A stretch of 63,710 nt of DNA from Planctomycetota bacterium (lineage in GTDB: Bacteria > Planctomycetota > J058), in NCBI GenBank assembly GCA_023954375.1, contig JAMLIC010000053.1, positions 1 through 63,710 on the forward strand, given 5' to 3'. Within the stretch, counting starts at the first letter, position 1; each line of letters begins with the position of its first letter. Position numbers and translations under genes: made by a program. Below the pieces are notes generated by a model, which was not told the origin of the DNA, made no database searches, and saw only the letters and a list, made by a program, of their open reading frames with translations. Positions 35,042 through 42,631 of this stretch are shown here, piece by piece.

Positions 35042-36151
35042 GTCCAGGGGCTCCCGAGGAAGGGCAAGGCCACGAGGAGGACGCCGGCGCCCGCCGCGAG
35101 CTCCAGCCCGAGGCCCAGCGAGGCGGCCAGGGCGCGGGCGCGGTCCTCGACCGCGGTGAGCCGGAGGTCGGCCAGCTCGCGCAGGGGGGACGCGAGGGCG
35201 GGCGGGCCCGCGCGCGCGCCGGCCGCCAGGGCGGCGCGCTCCGCCGGGTCGACGACGCCGGCGGCGGCGAGCGCGTCGGCCGGCGGCGCGCCTCCTCAGG
35301 CGACCGGCGGCGTCCGGCGGCAGGCCGGGCGCCGCGTCGTCGAGGAGCGCCGCCGCTCGCCGGGCGCCAGCCCGCCCGAGACGAGGGCGGCCAGCGCTTG
35401 GAGGAGCGCCGCCCGCGCAACCAGCCGCAGGCGCAGGGGCCAGGCGCCGCCGGCGGCCGCGCGCCGCGCGAGGGCGAGCGCCGGCGAGGGCGCCGAGCGC
35501 GCCGGCCCAGGCGAGGCCGGGCGCTCGCCGAGCCAGGCGAGCGCCTCGACGAGCCAGCCCCCGGGGCCGCGCGGGGAGGACGGGGGCGAGGTCGCCCAGG
35601 GCCGGGCCGGCGAGGGTCACCGTGGTCGCGGCGAGGAGCACGCCCAGGCAGGCGACGAGCGTCGGGTAGGCCAGGGCCTCGAGGGCGCGGCGGCGCGCCG
35701 CGGTTAGGCGGGAGGCGAGGCGAGAGGCCTCGAGCAGGAGGTCGGGGAGCCGCGACGCCCGCTCGCCGGCCTCGAGCATGCCGCGCACGAGCGGCGAGGC
35801 GAGCGCGGGCCCGAGCGGCCCGCGCTCGAGGACGGCGGCCAGCGAGGCGCCCTCGTCGGCGGCGCCCGCGGCGCGCTCGAGCTCGCGGGCGACGACGCCG
35901 TCGCCGGCGCCCGCGAGGTGGCGCAGGGCCGGCCCGAGCGGGACGCCCTGGCGCAGCAGGCCGGCCAGCGCGCGCCCGGCCCAGGCGACGTCGGCGCCGC
36001 CCTCGGGCTCGTCCGCCGGCGCGAGGCGGACCAGGCCGGCGCGCGCCGCCGGGTCGAGCCCGTCGAGCACGGCCCTGCGGTCCCGGCCCTCGAGGTCGGC
36101 CTCGACGCGCTCCCCGCGCGCGTCGACCCACTCGGCGCGGAAGCGCGTCAC
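35038..36151 (-). pseudogene. GspF-like gene with several frame switches
   Basis: The 5' half (from GTG 36151) encodes an intact T2SSF module (LLRQGVPLGPALRHLAG ... LTAARRRALEALAYPTLVA). Between about 35575 and 35280 the coding signal moves between two reading frames several times (GGWLVEALAWLGERP, GLAWAGALGALAG, WPLRLRLVARAALLQ, AALLDDAAPGLPPDAA, then DALAAAGVVDPAERAAL to the end), with a net single-base surplus. Either sequence errors or true decay. Restored, the product would be about 370 residues. GTG 36151 overlaps the GspE stop (GTGA). Confidence 0.65.
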
Positions 36152-37302
36152 GCGCCCGCCCCCAGCGCGCGCGCGAGCTCGGGCGCCGTGGTCCGGCCCG
36201 CGTCCACCGCCGCCTGGCCGCGCGCGGCGAGCGTGACCAGGCCGGCCTCGCGGGCCGTCGCGTCGAGCTCGACCGCGCTCCGGCCGGCGAGCACGCCCGC
36301 GCGCAGCGGCCCGTCGACGGCGAGGTGCTCGACGAGCGGGAGACGGCCGGCGAAGCCGGTGCCCCGGCAGCGCTCGCAGCCGGCGTCGCAGCAGCGGCGG
36401 CGCACGAGGCGCTGCGCGAACACGCGGCGCAGCGCCGAGCCGAGCGCGAAGGGCTCGACGCCCAGGTCGAGCAGCCGCGCCACCGCCTCGGCCGCCGAGC
36501 CGGCGTGGGCGGTCGTGAGCACGAGGTGGCCCGTGAGCCCCGCCTCGACGGCGATCGCCGCCGTCTCGCGGTCGCGCACCTCGCCCACGAAGAGCACCTC
36601 GGGGTCGTGGCGGAGGATCGCCCGGAGCGCCGCGGCGAACGTCAGGCCGGCCCCGCGGTCGACCGGCGTCTGGTCGACGCCCTCGAGCGCCGCCTCGACC
36701 GGCTCCTCGATCGACGCGCAGGCGCGCCCCTCGGCCACGAGCGCGCGCAGGGCCGCGTAGATCGCCGTCGTCTTGCCGGCGCCCGCGGGGCCGGCGAAGA
36801 CGACGAGCCCCTGGCGCCCGGCGACGGCCTCGCGGAGCGCGGCGAGGGCGTCGTCGGGCCAGCCCAGCGCCTCGAGCGTGCGCGGCCCGTTGGCGGCGTC
36901 GCCCATGAGGCGCAGGACCGCCTTCTCGCCGTGGAGCGTCGGCACGACCGACACGCGCAGCTCGCCTCGCCCGCCCGTCGGGTCGGCCGGCACGCGCCCG
37001 TCCTGGGCGCAGTCGGTGCGGTAGGTGAGGAGGCCGGCGAGGACCTTGATCCGTTGCACCAGGAGCGGCAGGCGCGCGCGCGGCAGGCGCGCCACCTCGG
37101 TGAGCACGCCGTCGAGGCGGAAGCGCACGACGAAGACCTCGGGCGCGGGCGAGACGTGCACGTCGCTGGCGCCCCAGGCCCAGGCCCGGGCGAGCAGGGC
37201 GTCGACCGCGGCGGCGGTCGGATGCGACGGGTCGCCGTCGGCCCGCGCGAGGCAGGCCGCGGCGAGGTCGTCGGTCGAGGTCCGCAGGGTCGTCGTCGGC
37301 AT
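36148..37302 (-). CDS. GspE/PilB-type secretion or pilus assembly ATPase
   Basis: 384 residues. Walker A GPAGAGKTT, Asp-box GEVRDRETA, His-box TTAHAGSA and a tetracysteine zinc site (CCDAGCERCRG) identify a type II secretion/type IV pilus ATPase. The N-terminal N1 domain of GspE is missing. It heads the operon of three GspF-like and three pseudopilin genes and should power pseudopilus assembly. ATG 37302 has AGAGGGGG upstream. Confidence 0.93.
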   Translation of the reverse strand: MPTTTLRTSTDDLAAACLARADGDPSHPTAAAVDALLARAWAWGASDVHVSPAPEVFVVRFRLDGVLTEVARLPRARLPLLVQRIKVLAGLLTYRTDCAQDGRVPADPTGGRGELRVSVVPTLHGEKAVLRLMGDAANGPRTLEALGWPDDALAALREAVAGRQGLVVFAGPAGAGKTTAIYAALRALVAEGRACASIEEPVEAALEGVDQTPVDRGAGLTFAAALRAILRHDPEVLFVGEVRDRETAAIAVEAGLTGHLVLTTAHAGSAAEAVARLLDLGVEPFALGSALRRVFAQRLVRRRCCDAGCERCRGTGFAGRLPLVEHLAVDGPLRAGVLAGRSAVELDATAREAGLVTLAARGQAAVDAGRTTAPELARALGAGA

Positions 37303-37389
37303 GCCGCCCCCTCTCGCGGCCCCGGTGCTCCTCCTACGGAGCCGGTCGCCGGGCGCGAAGCGCGGATCCTGCCACGCGCCGGGCGCGAG

Positions 37390-38406
37390 TTACAGGGCGG
37401 CACGCATGTCCGCGGCCAGGGCAAGGGCGGCGCGGCGCGCGGCGCGGATCGGCCCGGCCATGCTGAGGAAGCCGTGGAGCAGGTCGCGCTCGCAGCGCTC
37501 GACGACCCGCACGCCGGCGGCCCGCAGGCGGGCGGCATAGGCGCTCGCCTCGTCGCGCAGGGGGTCGAACCCGGCGGAGACGACGAGCGCCGGCGCCACG
37601 CCGCGCAGGTCGGGCGCGAGGAGCGGCGAGGCCCGCGGGTCGCGCGCGTCGTCCGCCCCGCGGAGGTAGTGGCCGCGGAACCAGCGGATGTCGTCCTCCG
37701 TGAGCAGGAACCCGCGGGCGAAGCGCGTGTGCGACGGCGCGTCGCTCGTCTGGTCGACGCTCGGGTAGACGAGGACCTGCGCGCGCGGGGCCGGACCGCC
37801 GGCGTCGCGGCACAGGAGCGCGACGACGGCCGAGAGGTTCGCGCCGGCGCTGTCGCCGCCGACCCCCACGCGCGCCGGGTCGAGGCCCAGGGCGTCGGCC
37901 CGGGCGACGACCTCGAGGAAGGCGGCGTGGGCGTCCTCGACGGCCGCCGGGAAGGGGTGCTCGGGGGCGAGGCGGTAGTCGACGGCGACGACGCGGCAGC
38001 CGACGCGCACGGCGAGGTCGGCGCACACGGCGTCGTGCGACTCGAGGTCGCCGAGCACCCAGCCGCCGCCGTGCAGGTAGACGAGCCCCGGGAGGCGGCC
38101 GGCGCCGATCGGCGCGTAAGCGCGCGCCGGCCGGCCGGCGACGGTCAGCTCCGCGCGCGTGTGGGGCGGCGGCGGGGCGACCAGGAGGGTCGACGTGCGC
38201 TGGAAGCGGGCCCGCGCGTCGTGGACGGTGCCGGCGCCGAGCCCGGGCAGGCCCAGGCGCCGGTCGGCCCACAGGAGGAGCTGCGTCTGGCGGTCGAGCG
38301 TCTGGCCGTCGACGACGACGCGCCGGCCGAGGACCGCCGCGCGCAGGGGGCGGGGGAGCTGGAGGAGCGCCCGGGCGACGGCAGGGGGCGGCACGAAGCC
38401 CGTCAC
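37390..38406 (-). CDS. HSL-family alpha/beta-hydrolase (esterase/lipase)
   Basis: 338 residues. The oxyanion motif HGGGW, the nucleophile in GDSAGAN, Asp in FDPLRDE and His in LLHGF give a complete hormone-sensitive-lipase-type active site. Likely a cytoplasmic carboxylesterase; substrate unknown. GTG 38406 overlaps the Clp-like stop (GTGA), so the two are probably translated together. Confidence 0.9.
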   Translation of the reverse strand: MTGFVPPPAVARALLQLPRPLRAAVLGRRVVVDGQTLDRQTQLLLWADRRLGLPGLGAGTVHDARARFQRTSTLLVAPPPPHTRAELTVAGRPARAYAPIGAGRLPGLVYLHGGGWVLGDLESHDAVCADLAVRVGCRVVAVDYRLAPEHPFPAAVEDAHAAFLEVVARADALGLDPARVGVGGDSAGANLSAVVALLCRDAGGPAPRAQVLVYPSVDQTSDAPSHTRFARGFLLTEDDIRWFRGHYLRGADDARDPRASPLLAPDLRGVAPALVVSAGFDPLRDEASAYAARLRAAGVRVVERCERDLLHGFLSMAGPIRAARRAALALAADMRAAL

Positions 38407-40940
38407 GCGCGTGGCTCCCTGGCCGGGGGCAGGTCGAGGACCACCTCGCCGTCCTTCACGACGACCGGCACCTTCTGGCCGTCGGTCACGCGCAGGGCCA
38501 GGAGCGCCTCGGCCAGGGGCTGGGCCACGAGGCGGTCGATCAGGCGCTCCACGGCGCGCCCGTTGTAGCGCGGGTCGTGCGCCTGCTCGGCCAGCGCCCG
38601 CCGGGCGGCGGCCGTGAGCTCGAGCGACACGCCGCGGGCGGCGACGCGCGCCTCGACCTGCGCCACGCGCTTGTCGACCACCTGCTCCAGCGCCTCGACC
38701 GAGAGCGGGTCGAAGACGACGACCGAGCCGAGGCGGTTGAGCAGCTCCGGCCGAAGGTGCTGCTCGACGGCGCGGCGGACGCGGAGGCGTGCCTCGTCGG
38801 CGTCGGCGGCCGGGCGCTCGTCGCCCTCGTCGTCGCCGGCCGAGAAGCCGAGCCGGCCGCGCGCGGGCTCGACCGCCGACGCGCTGCCCAGGTTCGAGGT
38901 GAGGACGATCACCGCCTCGCGGAAGTCGGCCCGGCGGCCGCGCCCGTCGGTGAGGCGCCCCTCGTCGAGGAGCTGCAGGAGCATGTTCAGCACGTCGACG
39001 TGGGCCTTCTCGACCTCGTCGAGCAGCACCACGGCGAAGGGGTTCCGCTGCAGCGGGCCGGTCAGCTGCCCGTCCTCGCCGTGGCCCACGTAGCCGGGCG
39101 GCGAGCCGACGAGGCGCGAGACCTCGTGGCGGTGCATGTACTCCGACATGTCGACGTGCACGAGGCGCGCCGCGTCCTGGAACAGGTGCTCGGCGAGGGC
39201 CTTGGCGAGCTCGGTCTTGCCGGTCCCGGAGGGCCCGGCGAAGAGGAAGGCGGCGATCGGGCGGCGCGGGTCCCGGAGCCCGGCCTGCGCGGCGCGGAGC
39301 GCGCGGGCGACCTCGTCGATCGCGGTCGGCTGGCCCACGACGCGGCGGGCGAGCGCGTCCTCGATCCGCTCGAGGCGCTGCTCGTTCGTGCGGACGAGCA
39401 CCTCGACCGGCACGCGGTAGCGCCCGGCGGCGATCGCGGCGATCCGCCCGGCGTCGACGACCCGGCTGGGGAGCGGCGAGTCGGCGCTGAGCCGCCGGAA
39501 GGTGCCGACCGCCGTGTCGGCGCAGGCCTGGTCGAGCAGGTCGAGCGCCTTGTCGGGGAGCTTGCGCTCGGGCGCGTAGCGCATGCTCAGGTCGACCGCG
39601 GCCGCCACCGCCTCGGGCAGGATCGTCACCCCGTGGTGCTCCTCGTAGCTCGCCCGCAGCTGCTCGACGAGCGCGAGCGCCTCCTCGCGCGTGGGCTCCT
39701 CCACCCAGACCACGTCGAAGCGGCGCGCCAGGGCCGGGTCCTTGGCGACGCTCCGGCTGTACTCGGCCGGGGTCGTGGCCCCGATCACTCGCAGCTCGCC
39801 GCGGGCGAGGGCCGGCTTGAGCTGCTCGGCGAGCCCCTGCGAGCCGCCCGACTCGCCCGCGCCGACGAGCGTGTGGATCTCGTCGATGAACAGGATCAGG
39901 TCCGGGTCGGCGGTCGCCTCCTTCAGGAGCGCCTGCACGCGCTCCTCCAGCTCGCCGCGGTACTTCGTCCCGGCGACCAGCGCCGCGGTCGACAGCTCCA
40001 CCACCCTCTTGTCGCGGAAGGTCGGCGGGCAGTCGCCCTCGGCGATCTTCCGGGCGAAGCCCTCGACGACGCAGGTCTTCCCCACGCCCGCCTCGCCCAC
40101 GAGGATCGCGTTGGGCTTCTTGCGCTGCGACAGGACCTGCGCCAGGCGGCGGATCTCCTCGCGGCGCCCGACGACCTGGTCGAGCTTGCCCTGGCGGGCG
40201 AGCGCGGTGAGGTCGCGGCCGAGGCCGTCGAGGAGCCCTTTGCCCGGCGGCGCCTTCGCCGGCTCGTCGCCTGGCGGCGGGGGCTGCGGACGGCGGAAGC
40301 GGTCGAAGAGCTCGGTCAGCTGGGCCGGCACGTCGCGGCCGAACAGGACGCGCGTGTCGCCGAGCTCGATCACGTCCCCCGGCGCCAGGAGGCGGGGCTG
40401 ATGGAGGCGCTGCCCGTTCACGTAGGTGCCGTTGCGGCTGCCGAGGTCACGGAGGCGCCAGCCGCCCGCGACCGGCTCGATCACGGCGTGGAGCGACGAG
40501 AGGCGGTGGTCGTTGACGCGCACGTCCTGGCCGGAGCCGCGGCCGATCGTCAGCGGTCGGTCGGGCAGGCCGACGATCCGGTCCTCCTCGCCCGGGGCGC
40601 GGACGACGAGGACGGGGCGCTCGCCCGGGGAGGACGCCTCCTCGCGCGGCGCCGCGGGCTGCTCCTCGAACAGCAGGAGCACGTGGCCGATCTCGATCAT
40701 GTCGCCGTGGCGCAGGAGGTGCGTCGTGACGGGCGCCCCGTTGACGAGCGTGCCGTTCGACGATCCCAGGTCGCGCAGGTGGAACTGCTCCCCGTCGCGG
40801 ATGATGAGGAAGTGGCGCCGCGAGGCGCTCGGGGCGTCGATGGCCACCTGCGCCTCGGGGTTGCGCCCGCCGAGCTCGTCGCCGCGGAGCGTGACGACGC
40901 GGCCGGCGTTGAGGCCGGTCAGGTACTTCAGCGTGGCCAC
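38403..40940 (-). CDS. Clp-type AAA+ ATPase with two N-terminal FHA domains
   Basis: 845 residues. Two FHA domains (about 20-95 with RRHF...DLGSSNGTLVNG, and 125-200 with DLGSRNGTYVNG) replace the usual Clp N-domain; FHA binds phosphothreonine. Then come two AAA+ domains: Walker A GEAGVGKT and GPSGTGKT, the ClpA/B signature DLILFIDEIHTLVGAG, VDMSEYMHRHEVSRLVGSPP, and Arg-fingers. The long ClpB middle coiled coil is absent, as in ClpA/ClpV-type proteins. Regulation by the Ser/Thr kinases in this window is an attractive but unproven link. Start is GTG 40940. Confidence 0.88.
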   Translation of the reverse strand: MATLKYLTGLNAGRVVTLRGDELGGRNPEAQVAIDAPSASRRHFLIIRDGEQFHLRDLGSSNGTLVNGAPVTTHLLRHGDMIEIGHVLLLFEEQPAAPREEASSPGERPVLVVRAPGEEDRIVGLPDRPLTIGRGSGQDVRVNDHRLSSLHAVIEPVAGGWRLRDLGSRNGTYVNGQRLHQPRLLAPGDVIELGDTRVLFGRDVPAQLTELFDRFRRPQPPPPGDEPAKAPPGKGLLDGLGRDLTALARQGKLDQVVGRREEIRRLAQVLSQRKKPNAILVGEAGVGKTCVVEGFARKIAEGDCPPTFRDKRVVELSTAALVAGTKYRGELEERVQALLKEATADPDLILFIDEIHTLVGAGESGGSQGLAEQLKPALARGELRVIGATTPAEYSRSVAKDPALARRFDVVWVEEPTREEALALVEQLRASYEEHHGVTILPEAVAAAVDLSMRYAPERKLPDKALDLLDQACADTAVGTFRRLSADSPLPSRVVDAGRIAAIAAGRYRVPVEVLVRTNEQRLERIEDALARRVVGQPTAIDEVARALRAAQAGLRDPRRPIAAFLFAGPSGTGKTELAKALAEHLFQDAARLVHVDMSEYMHRHEVSRLVGSPPGYVGHGEDGQLTGPLQRNPFAVVLLDEVEKAHVDVLNMLLQLLDEGRLTDGRGRRADFREAVIVLTSNLGSASAVEPARGRLGFSAGDDEGDERPAADADEARLRVRRAVEQHLRPELLNRLGSVVVFDPLSVEALEQVVDKRVAQVEARVAARGVSLELTAAARRALAEQAHDPRYNGRAVERLIDRLVAQPLAEALLALRVTDGQKVPVVVKDGEVVLDLPPAREPRA

Positions 40941-40986
40941 GGGCGCGCTCGCCTCCCCGGCGGGGAATGTAGCAGCGGCCGGGCGG

Positions 40987-41433
40987 TCAGTCCGTCCGGC
41001 TCAGCCGCGCGAGGGCGGCCCCGGTGTCGCCCTCGACGAGCGCCTTGCCCTCGTAGAGGTGCACCGTGGGGAGGGAGCGGATCCCGAACTGCGAGGCCAC
41101 GGGCGACCTCCAGCCGTCGATGTCGATGCGCAGGAGGCGGGTGCCGTCGGTCTGCTTGCGGGTCCAGGCCTCCAACTGAGGCCCGAGCTGGCGGCAGGCG
41201 CCTCACCAGTCGGCGGTGAACTCGACGACCGTTCGCCCGCGCTCCGGCAGGTGGGCGGCGAGGTCGACCCGCTCGCCGGTGGAGATCGTGACGATCGACC
41301 CTGGTGCGGGGGCGGACGCCGTCGGCGGTGGCGGCGGTGGCCGGTGCGGCCGGGTGACCTGGCGCCAGGCGACGAAGCCGACCATGAGCGCCAGGGCGAC
41401 GGCGCTGCCGGCGAGGACGGTCTTCTCGCTCAC
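40987..41433 (-). CDS. candidate selenoprotein: membrane-anchored thioredoxin with UGA at the active-site Cys
   Basis: 148 residues if the in-frame TGA at 41203-41205 is read through. One N-terminal membrane helix (about 5-27), a Pro-rich linker, then a thioredoxin domain: VVEFTADW, UGA (residue 77), GAC, cis-Pro loop SLPTVHLYEG. The UGA sits exactly where the first Cys of WCxxC lies, which is where selenocysteine replaces Cys in known redox selenoproteins. Both sides of the UGA are in one frame and clearly one protein. Alternative: a TGC-to-TGA mutation or error. The start is probably GTG 41433; GTG 41439 is possible. Confidence 0.65.
41164..41186 (-). promoter_or_regulatory. SECIS-like hairpin downstream of the UGA
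   Basis: On the minus strand GGCCTC, loop AGTTG, GAGGCC gives a 6-bp perfect stem, extended by G-U, C-G and U-G pairs. The loop begins 25 bases after the UGA, and the second loop base is G; this agrees with the general bacterial SECIS consensus (loop 16-37 bases away with a G in its first two positions). The underlying codons include CCT and TTG, which are rare here, as if RNA structure were under selection. Confidence 0.5.
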
Positions 41434-41489
41434 GACCACGCGGCGAGGGTGGCTCGCCGCGAGGCGCCGCGCAACCCGGTCGACTCCTG

Positions 41490-41582
41490 TGATGCGCTCG
41501 CGAGGGGGGCGCGATCGGCGCAAGTGCCCGGGCAACGGTGCTTGGCCCGTTCCGCGCCTCCCCATCGCTCGCTTTGGCGGGT
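41490..41582 (+). repeat. dispersed repeat family A, copy 2
   Basis: Closely similar to copy 1 at both ends (TGATGCGCTCGCGAGGGGGG; CCGTTCCGCGCCTCCCCATC). It lies between the candidate selenoprotein gene and the 3' end of the tRNA array. Confidence 0.8.
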
Positions 41583-41599
41583 CTCTGTGGTGGAGAGGG

Positions 41600-41674
41600 A
41601 TGGTCCAGCCGGGAGTTGCACCCGGAACTCCTCGTTCTGAGCGAGGCGGCGTTGCTCGTTAGCCCACCGGACCA
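41600..41674 (-). tRNA. tRNA with anticodon CAG (tRNA-Leu by anticodon)
   Basis: Acceptor TGGTCCG/TGGACCA, anticodon loop CTCAGAA, T-loop TGCAACT (G55), D-loop with AG before CA. The variable loop has only about 4 bases, unlike normal tRNA-Leu. U1-A72 is also typical of tRNA-Gln, so identity is uncertain. Confidence 0.6.
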
Positions 41675-41687
41675 TGTTCGTGCTCGA

Positions 41688-41760
41688 TGGGTCCGGTGGG
41701 AGTTGCACCCACAACCGTCCGGTTAAGAGCCGGCTGCTCTGCTGTTGGAGCTACGGACCC
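41688..41760 (-). tRNA. tRNA-Lys(CTT)
   Basis: Perfect 7-bp acceptor GGGTCCG/CGGACCC, anticodon loop CTCTTAA, D-loop CAACAGCA (A18-G19) and T-loop TGCAACT (G55). A73. Confidence 0.85.
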
Positions 41761-41772
41761 GTGTGTTCGTGG

Positions 41773-41843
41773 TGACCCGTCCGGGAGTCGCACCCGGGTC
41801 GCCGGTGTGAAAGGCCGGCATCCTGCTGCTGGACGAACGGGCC
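41773..41843 (-). tRNA. tRNA-Glu(TTC)
   Basis: Acceptor GGCCCGT/ACGGGTC, anticodon loop CTTTCAC as in normal tRNA-Glu, D-loop AGCAGCA, T-loop TGCGACT (G55). Confidence 0.85.
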
Positions 41844-41848
41844 GGGAA

Positions 41849-41920
41849 TGACGCGCCGGGGACTTGCACCCCGTTCTGGAGATCGAGAGTCTCCCGTCGT
41901 ACTGCATGGACCAGCGCGCC
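41849..41920 (-). tRNA. tRNA-Glu(CTC)
   Basis: Acceptor GGCGCGC/GCGCGTC, anticodon stem-loop GGAGA CTCTCGA TCTCC, D-loop with CAGTA, T-loop TGCAAGT (G55). Confidence 0.75.
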
Positions 41921-41929
41921 GCTGGAAGA

Positions 41930-42001
41930 AGCCCCCGCCCGGAGTCGCACCGGGCTCTCCTGCTTACGAGGCAGGCGCATCGCTCTTCATGCTTCGAGGG
42001 C
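41930..42001 (-). tRNA. tRNA-Thr(CGT)
   Basis: Acceptor GCCCTCG/CGGGGGC, anticodon loop CTCGTAA in a CCTGC/GCAGG stem, D-loop GAAGAGCG, T-loop TGCGACT (G55). Confidence 0.82.
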
Positions 42002-42005
42002 GGGA

Positions 42006-42077
42006 AGGTCCGTCAGGGAGTCGCACCCTGTTCTCCGAGGTTGCAGCTCGGCGCCTCAGCTCCTTGGCTCACGGACC
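42006..42077 (-). tRNA. tRNA-Cys(GCA)
   Basis: Acceptor GGTCCGT/ACGGACC, anticodon loop CTGCAAC, U73 as usual for tRNA-Cys, D-loop AAGGAGCTGA, T-loop TGCGACT (G55). Confidence 0.85.
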
Positions 42078-42082
42078 GTGGT

Positions 42083-42170
42083 GTGGTCGACGGCTGCGGG
42101 CTCGTCCTCGGCGGCCTCGCCTCGCGTGTCGCTGCGTTCCGCCCGTGCCGCAGGCTGAGCGGGACTCGAC
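42083..42170. repeat. repeat family B, copy 2, inside the tRNA array
   Basis: Shares TCGACGGCTGCGG and GCGGCCTCGCCTCGC with the copy at 10452-10589. It occupies the gap between tRNA-Cys and tRNA-Pro(TGG). Confidence 0.5.
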
Positions 42171-42172
42171 GT

Positions 42173-42245
42173 TCGGGGCGGCGGGTCTCGCACCCGCGAC
42201 CTCTGCGTTCCAAACGCAGCGCTCTCCTGGCTGAGCTACACCCCG
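42173..42245 (-). tRNA. tRNA-Pro(TGG)
   Basis: Acceptor CGGGGTG/CGCCCCG with the C1-G72 pair of tRNA-Pro, anticodon loop TTTGGAA, D-loop AGCCAGGA, T-loop TGCGAGA (G55). Confidence 0.87.
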
Positions 42246-42246
42246 G

Positions 42247-42272
42247 GAACGGACGGCGGAGGACTCGCACCT
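42247..42272 (-). pseudogene. 3' fragment of a tRNA-Ser-like gene
   Basis: These 26 bases are identical to 42386-42411, which covers the acceptor and T-arm end of tRNA-Ser(GCT). The rest of the tRNA is absent and repeat A copy 3 follows, so this looks like a truncated duplicate. Confidence 0.6.
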
Positions 42273-42280
42273 GCGATGCA

Positions 42281-42372
42281 TGATGCGCTCGCGCGGGGCG
42301 GGCGATCGGCGGGAGGCCCGGACCGGCGCGGACGTCCCGTCCCGCCCGTCCCCAGCGCTCGCTCTGGCGTGC
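42281..42372 (+). repeat. dispersed repeat family A, copy 3
   Basis: TGATGCGCTCGCGCGGGGCG to CCCCAGCGCTCGCTCTGGCG, diverged in the centre. It lies between the two direct copies of the tRNA-Ser end. Confidence 0.75.
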
Positions 42373-42388
42373 TGGTCCTGCAGCTGAA

Positions 42389-42478
42389 CGGACGGCGGAG
42401 GACTCGCACCTCACCCCGCAGGGAGCGGGGCGCACGCCTTAGCAGGGCGGCCCGGCGCGCTCGTCCGGGTCACCGTCC
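42389..42478 (-). tRNA. tRNA-Ser(GCT)
   Basis: About 90 bases with a long variable arm (GCCCCGC...GCGGGGT). Acceptor GGACGGT/GCCGTCC, anticodon loop CTGCTAA, G73, T-loop TGCGAGT (G55), D-loop with GAGC. Confidence 0.85.
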
Positions 42479-42482
42479 ATGA

Positions 42483-42553
42483 CTCCCCGCCCTGGACTCG
42501 CACCAGGAACCAACCGGTTAACAGCCGGGCGCTCTACTTTGAGCTAGCGGGAA
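42483..42553 (-). tRNA. tRNA-Asn(GTT)
   Basis: Acceptor TTCCCGC/GCGGGGA, anticodon loop CTGTTAA, G73. The D-loop is only AAAGTA (six bases); T-loop TGCGAGT (G55). Confidence 0.82.
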
Positions 42554-42557
42554 AGGA

Positions 42558-42631
42558 TCGGGGTGGTGGGATTCGCACCCACGGCCTCTGCGTCCCGAAC
42601 GCAGCGCTCTACTAGGCTGAGCCACACCCCG
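42558..42631 (-). tRNA. tRNA-Pro(CGG)
   Basis: Acceptor CGGGGTG/CACCCCG, C1-G72, anticodon loop TTCGGGA. D-loop AGCCTAGTA differs from the ordinary tRNA-Pro AGCCTGGTA only by G18 to A; T-loop TGCGAAT (G55). Confidence 0.88.

Noticed and set aside
41600..41674. tRNA-Gln(CTG) on the plus strand
   Set aside because: The plus strand shows TTCTGAG in the loop, but only the minus strand has a T-loop and D-loop matching the rest of the array.
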